A DNA stretch of 22,835 nucleotides. Origin: a virus. Below are positions 21,697 to 22,835 of this stretch, in pieces (within the stretch, counting starts at the first letter, position 1; each line of letters begins with the position of its first letter). Below the pieces are notes generated by a model. The model was not told the DNA's origin. It made no database searches and saw only the letters and a program-made list of their open reading frames with translations. The position numbers and the translations under genes are program-made. Location of the stretch: positions 1-22,835 of IMG/VR virus record IMGVR_UViG_3300008740_000421; one strand, given 5' to 3'.

Positions 21697-22803
21697 ATGG
21701 ATAAATTTATTCGATTATTTGTAAGTGCGATTGTTATGACTTTTATGGCTACTGCTGCAACTGCGGACGTAACTGTATGGGAGAATGAAGGCCGTTCAGT
21801 TAGCATTGGTGGTGCTTTACGCACTACTGGAGTTGTCAATTTAGAAGATGGTCAAGATTTTGATGTTCTTGTAGATAATGCGAGAATCAATACTTCAGCA
21901 AAGCTGAATGATGCCATTAGTGCTGTGGTAAGTATTGAAAAGCGAGATGGTGAAGATGTAAACCTACTTGATGGTTTTGTTAATGTTAAGGTCATCGACA
22001 AACTTCAGGTTCGAGGTGGTCGTTATAAAGTAGCCACCGATAGGAGTAATCTTGTATCACCGTTTAACCAACTTGTCTGGAATCCTGCTTCAGTCGTCAA
22101 TCGGTACCCAGATACATATGACCGAAGAGCAGAGGGCGTTTCTGCTTGGTCTAATCTTGGTAGCCTCGGTATATCTCCTTCTAACGAGGGAGACCTAGCA
22201 CCCAAATTCAAGTATTATGTTGGTGTGTTTACTGGAGTTAATAATAACAAAAATCCTCTAGTAGCAATTCGAGGCTCGGTTGACTTCGCTAATGTTGAAG
22301 GTGGTTATGATCTTGCTGGCACTTATTTTGGTCAGAAGGATGTTTTGACACTTGGTGCTTCTTTTGCCAATCAAGAAAATGCATTTGGTAACGGAGACAA
22401 TTTCACTGCGTTTGCATTTGATTTGCTCTTTGAGCGAAATATCGAAGCACTAAAAGGTACGTTTACACTTGGCGCATCTTTTAATGACTATGATTTAGAT
22501 GGTGCATACTATACTGTAGGTGGCGATGTCCGTGATGGTCGAGGATATATGATTGAAACTGGATATATTCCATCTTCTATTGTTCTTGCAAAGGGTACTC
22601 CACTTGAAGGAAAGATTCAGCCAAACTTTAGATTTCAGAATTTCAAGTTCGGTGGGGCACAAAAAGGTCGAGAGCAGCAGTTTGACGGTGGTTTGAATTA
22701 TATTATTTCGCCAACAATTGTGGCAAACGTGAATTACAGCCACAACAAACTGAAGAAGGCTAAGTCTGAAGTTATTACATTTGGTATTCGTTACAATTTC
22801 TAA
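21697..22803 (+). CDS. Outer-membrane porin, resembling phosphate-selective OprO/OprP family
   Basis: The 368-residue protein begins with a signal peptide: basic MDKFIR, a hydrophobic stretch, and a predicted cut after A23 (ATA|DVTV). The rest is alternating beta-strand sequence and ends in ITFGIRYNF; the C-terminal Phe is the recognition signal for outer-membrane insertion. The region 103-170 (LQVRGGRYKVATDRSNLVSP, then YDRRAEGVSAW and YYVGVFTG) resembles OprO/OprP porins, where a GRFK-P segment, an R-x-x-GV block and GVFNG occur in the same order. The trimer and phosphate-channel lysines cannot be verified by eye. I start at the ATG at 21697, behind AGGAGA at 21679-21684, because the in-frame ATG at 21652 lies inside the hairpin and spoils the signal peptide. 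It probably alters nutrient entry or surface receptors of the infected cell. Confidence 0.78.
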   Translation: MDKFIRLFVSAIVMTFMATAATADVTVWENEGRSVSIGGALRTTGVVNLEDGQDFDVLVDNARINTSAKLNDAISAVVSIEKRDGEDVNLLDGFVNVKVIDKLQVRGGRYKVATDRSNLVSPFNQLVWNPASVVNRYPDTYDRRAEGVSAWSNLGSLGISPSNEGDLAPKFKYYVGVFTGVNNNKNPLVAIRGSVDFANVEGGYDLAGTYFGQKDVLTLGASFANQENAFGNGDNFTAFAFDLLFERNIEALKGTFTLGASFNDYDLDGAYYTVGGDVRDGRGYMIETGYIPSSIVLAKGTPLEGKIQPNFRFQNFKFGGAQKGREQQFDGGLNYIISPTIVANVNYSHNKLKKAKSEVITFGIRYNF

Positions 22804-22835
22804 TTTCGACTATATAACATAACGCTGAACCCCCA

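Noticed and set aside
1-22835. tRNA genes, CRISPR arrays, insertion sequences, integrase or attachment sites
   Set aside because: No cloverleaf-like segment, repeat-spacer pattern, transposase or integrase motif was noticed; the gaps are too short to hold most of these.

Overview
The window is a contiguous piece of a T4-like myovirus genome, very probably from a marine or other aquatic phage. All 22 genes I accept lie on the + strand, spacing is tight with several short overlaps, and no gene-free stretch reaches 300 bases. The structural proteins resemble those of T4 and of marine T4-like phages (cyanophages, pelagimyophages). There are no photosynthesis genes, so a cyanobacterial host has no support here. 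A signal-peptide-bearing outer-membrane porin at the right end implies a Gram-negative host. The DNA is clearly AT-rich by eye; I did not compute the value.

Left part, about 1-9251: the virion module. In order it holds the tail sheath gp18 (5'-truncated by the window edge and broken by an apparent one-base frameshift), tail tube gp19, portal gp20, a long gp67-type prohead core protein, prohead protease gp21, scaffold gp22, major capsid protein gp23, and a second tail-tube-family protein. Five good T4-type late promoters (TATAAATA or CATAAATA) stand in the gaps before gp19, the gp67-like gene, gp22, gp23 and the second tube gene. A strong intrinsic terminator closes the capsid unit just after gp23.

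Middle part, about 9252-15446: the recombination, replication and late-transcription module. A sigma70-like promoter precedes uvsY, then come a small acidic protein, the UvsW helicase, a possible Sm-like protein, the late sigma factor gp55, and the gp47/gp46 nuclease-ATPase pair. gp55 would direct host RNA polymerase to the late promoters in the left part. UvsY, UvsW and gp46/47 would run recombination-dependent replication.

Right part, about 15443-22803: an accessory region. It encodes a GNAT-like/aspartyl-asparaginyl beta-hydroxylase fusion, an extended-SDR sugar-nucleotide epimerase, a fold-type-II PLP enzyme (ACC deaminase/D-cysteine desulfhydrase-like), an APS/PAPS reductase with a complete iron-sulfur cysteine set, a TSPPY-type DNA methyltransferase with a large unassigned N-terminal half, PhoH, a small zinc-finger-like protein, and a porin resembling the phosphate-selective OprO/OprP family. 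The two ideas most worth a second look are (i) the coupled PLP enzyme-CysH-methylase block as a sulfur or base-modification cassette and (ii) a phage porin next to phoH that could change phosphate entry or surface properties of the infected cell. Both are inferences from motifs and gene order.
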